From assembly GCA_000181795.3 (NCBI GenBank), contig CM012954.1, positions 2,661,967 to 2,725,966 of the forward strand: a stretch of DNA of 64,000 nucleotides, read 5' to 3'. Shown here piece after piece: positions 63,373 to 64,000 of the stretch. Each line of letters starts with the position of its first letter. Positions within the stretch are counted from its first letter, which is position 1. This stretch comes from Trichinella spiralis. Lineage: Eukaryota > Nematoda > Enoplea > Trichinellida > Trichinellidae. The notes beneath the pieces were generated by a model that made no database searches, was not told the DNA's origin, and saw only the letters and a list, made by a program, of their open reading frames with translations. A program made the translations under genes and the position numbers.

Positions 63373-64000
63373 TTTGATAGAATGAGTTAAAGATTGTAAA
63401 ATATAAAAGTTTTATATATACTACTTTTTTTATCAAAAATTTACCAACTTAATTTATGAAAAGATTAATGCTGTACCATATGCTTAGCTGATATTTGCCA
63501 GTAAGAATGCAAGCAAATTTATGTCACGAAAAATGTCAAATGGTCTATTTTTGGAAAATTAAATGATATCACTTTGTAGAATCTGTCTTAAACGAGTTGA
63601 AGTTTTGTGTTGATTTCAGAAGCAATCTCTTGGACCGAGGAAAAAATGGGATAATTTGTCACAGTTGTAACCTGGTTTTGTGTAGTTTGACTGGAATTTA
63701 AAGTGAAGTTGAAAATTTTGCTAGTTGCATGTTAGTGCAATGCTGAATAAAAGTTAAATATATTTTACTGGTGGTGGGGATTATTTTTAGTGATTCAAGG
63801 AAAGAAAATGCTTTCAAAAAGCAGAATTTTCATTAAAATCTTGTAAATGCAGAGTCTAATGTATATTGAATAAGATGATATTGAAGCGTTTCTATGTGTT
63901 GATAATTTTGATATTTTCACTAAACCAAACTGTATAATGGTTGTGATTGGATGAATAGGCAATTATTAATTCAAAACTTTTCTTTTAAAATGTTGGAATG

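Larger units (their letters stand above)
59823..64000. other. Right-end region without a supportable gene
   Basis: It begins with the presumed promoter of the orphan membrane protein gene (GC-richer at about 59950-60080). Beyond that it is AT-rich, with no open frame carrying recognisable features. It contains two related ~220 bp sequences in opposite orientation (listed separately) and a (TGTAT)n run near 62645-62670. Confidence 0.6.

Overview
This window reads as AT-rich animal nuclear DNA, most likely from a nematode. The genes are broken into many short exons by mostly 50-120 nt GT-AG introns. The myosin has the nematode-like stretch [12 protein letters not shown], and there is a divergent 7TM receptor of nematode-chemoreceptor style. 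I see no operon and no spliced-leader gene, and I cannot name the species; an enoplean (clade I) nematode is only a guess. Microsatellites are very dense. There are two runs of N: 31795-31804 and 50005-50616.

Layout from left to right. 1-4590 has no supportable gene. 5027-11445 (+) is a RasGRP-type Ras exchange factor. 12267-21498 (-) is a complete 33-exon striated-muscle myosin heavy chain, convergent with RasGRP. 22997-35401 (-) is an ALK/LTK-family receptor tyrosine kinase; its largest intron contains a ~3.3 kb near-identical tandem repeat around a 10-N gap that looks like an assembly artefact. 38975-40752 (+) is the splicing factor PRP18. 42154-51180 (+) is a DUSP6/7/9-type MAP-kinase phosphatase, with a >7.5 kb microsatellite-rich first intron and its middle coding part lost in the 612-N gap. 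54531-55564 (-) is a 7TM receptor. 57289-59822 (-) is an unrecognised type I membrane protein. 59823-64000 has no gene, but holds a pair of ~220 bp inverted repeat copies.

Three of the seven genes belong to one signalling axis: ALK signals through Ras-ERK, RasGRP loads Ras with GTP, and the DUSP6-type enzyme inactivates ERK. The myosin and PRP18 are structural and housekeeping genes. Exon models were built by hand from splice sites, reading-frame continuity and remembered family sequences; residue numbers follow those models. I did not find a clearly novel multi-gene system. The most unusual items are the inverted-repeat pair, the orphan membrane protein with a PPxY tail, an atypical C1 domain in RasGRP, a GC-AG intron in the myosin, and the false duplication in the ALK gene.
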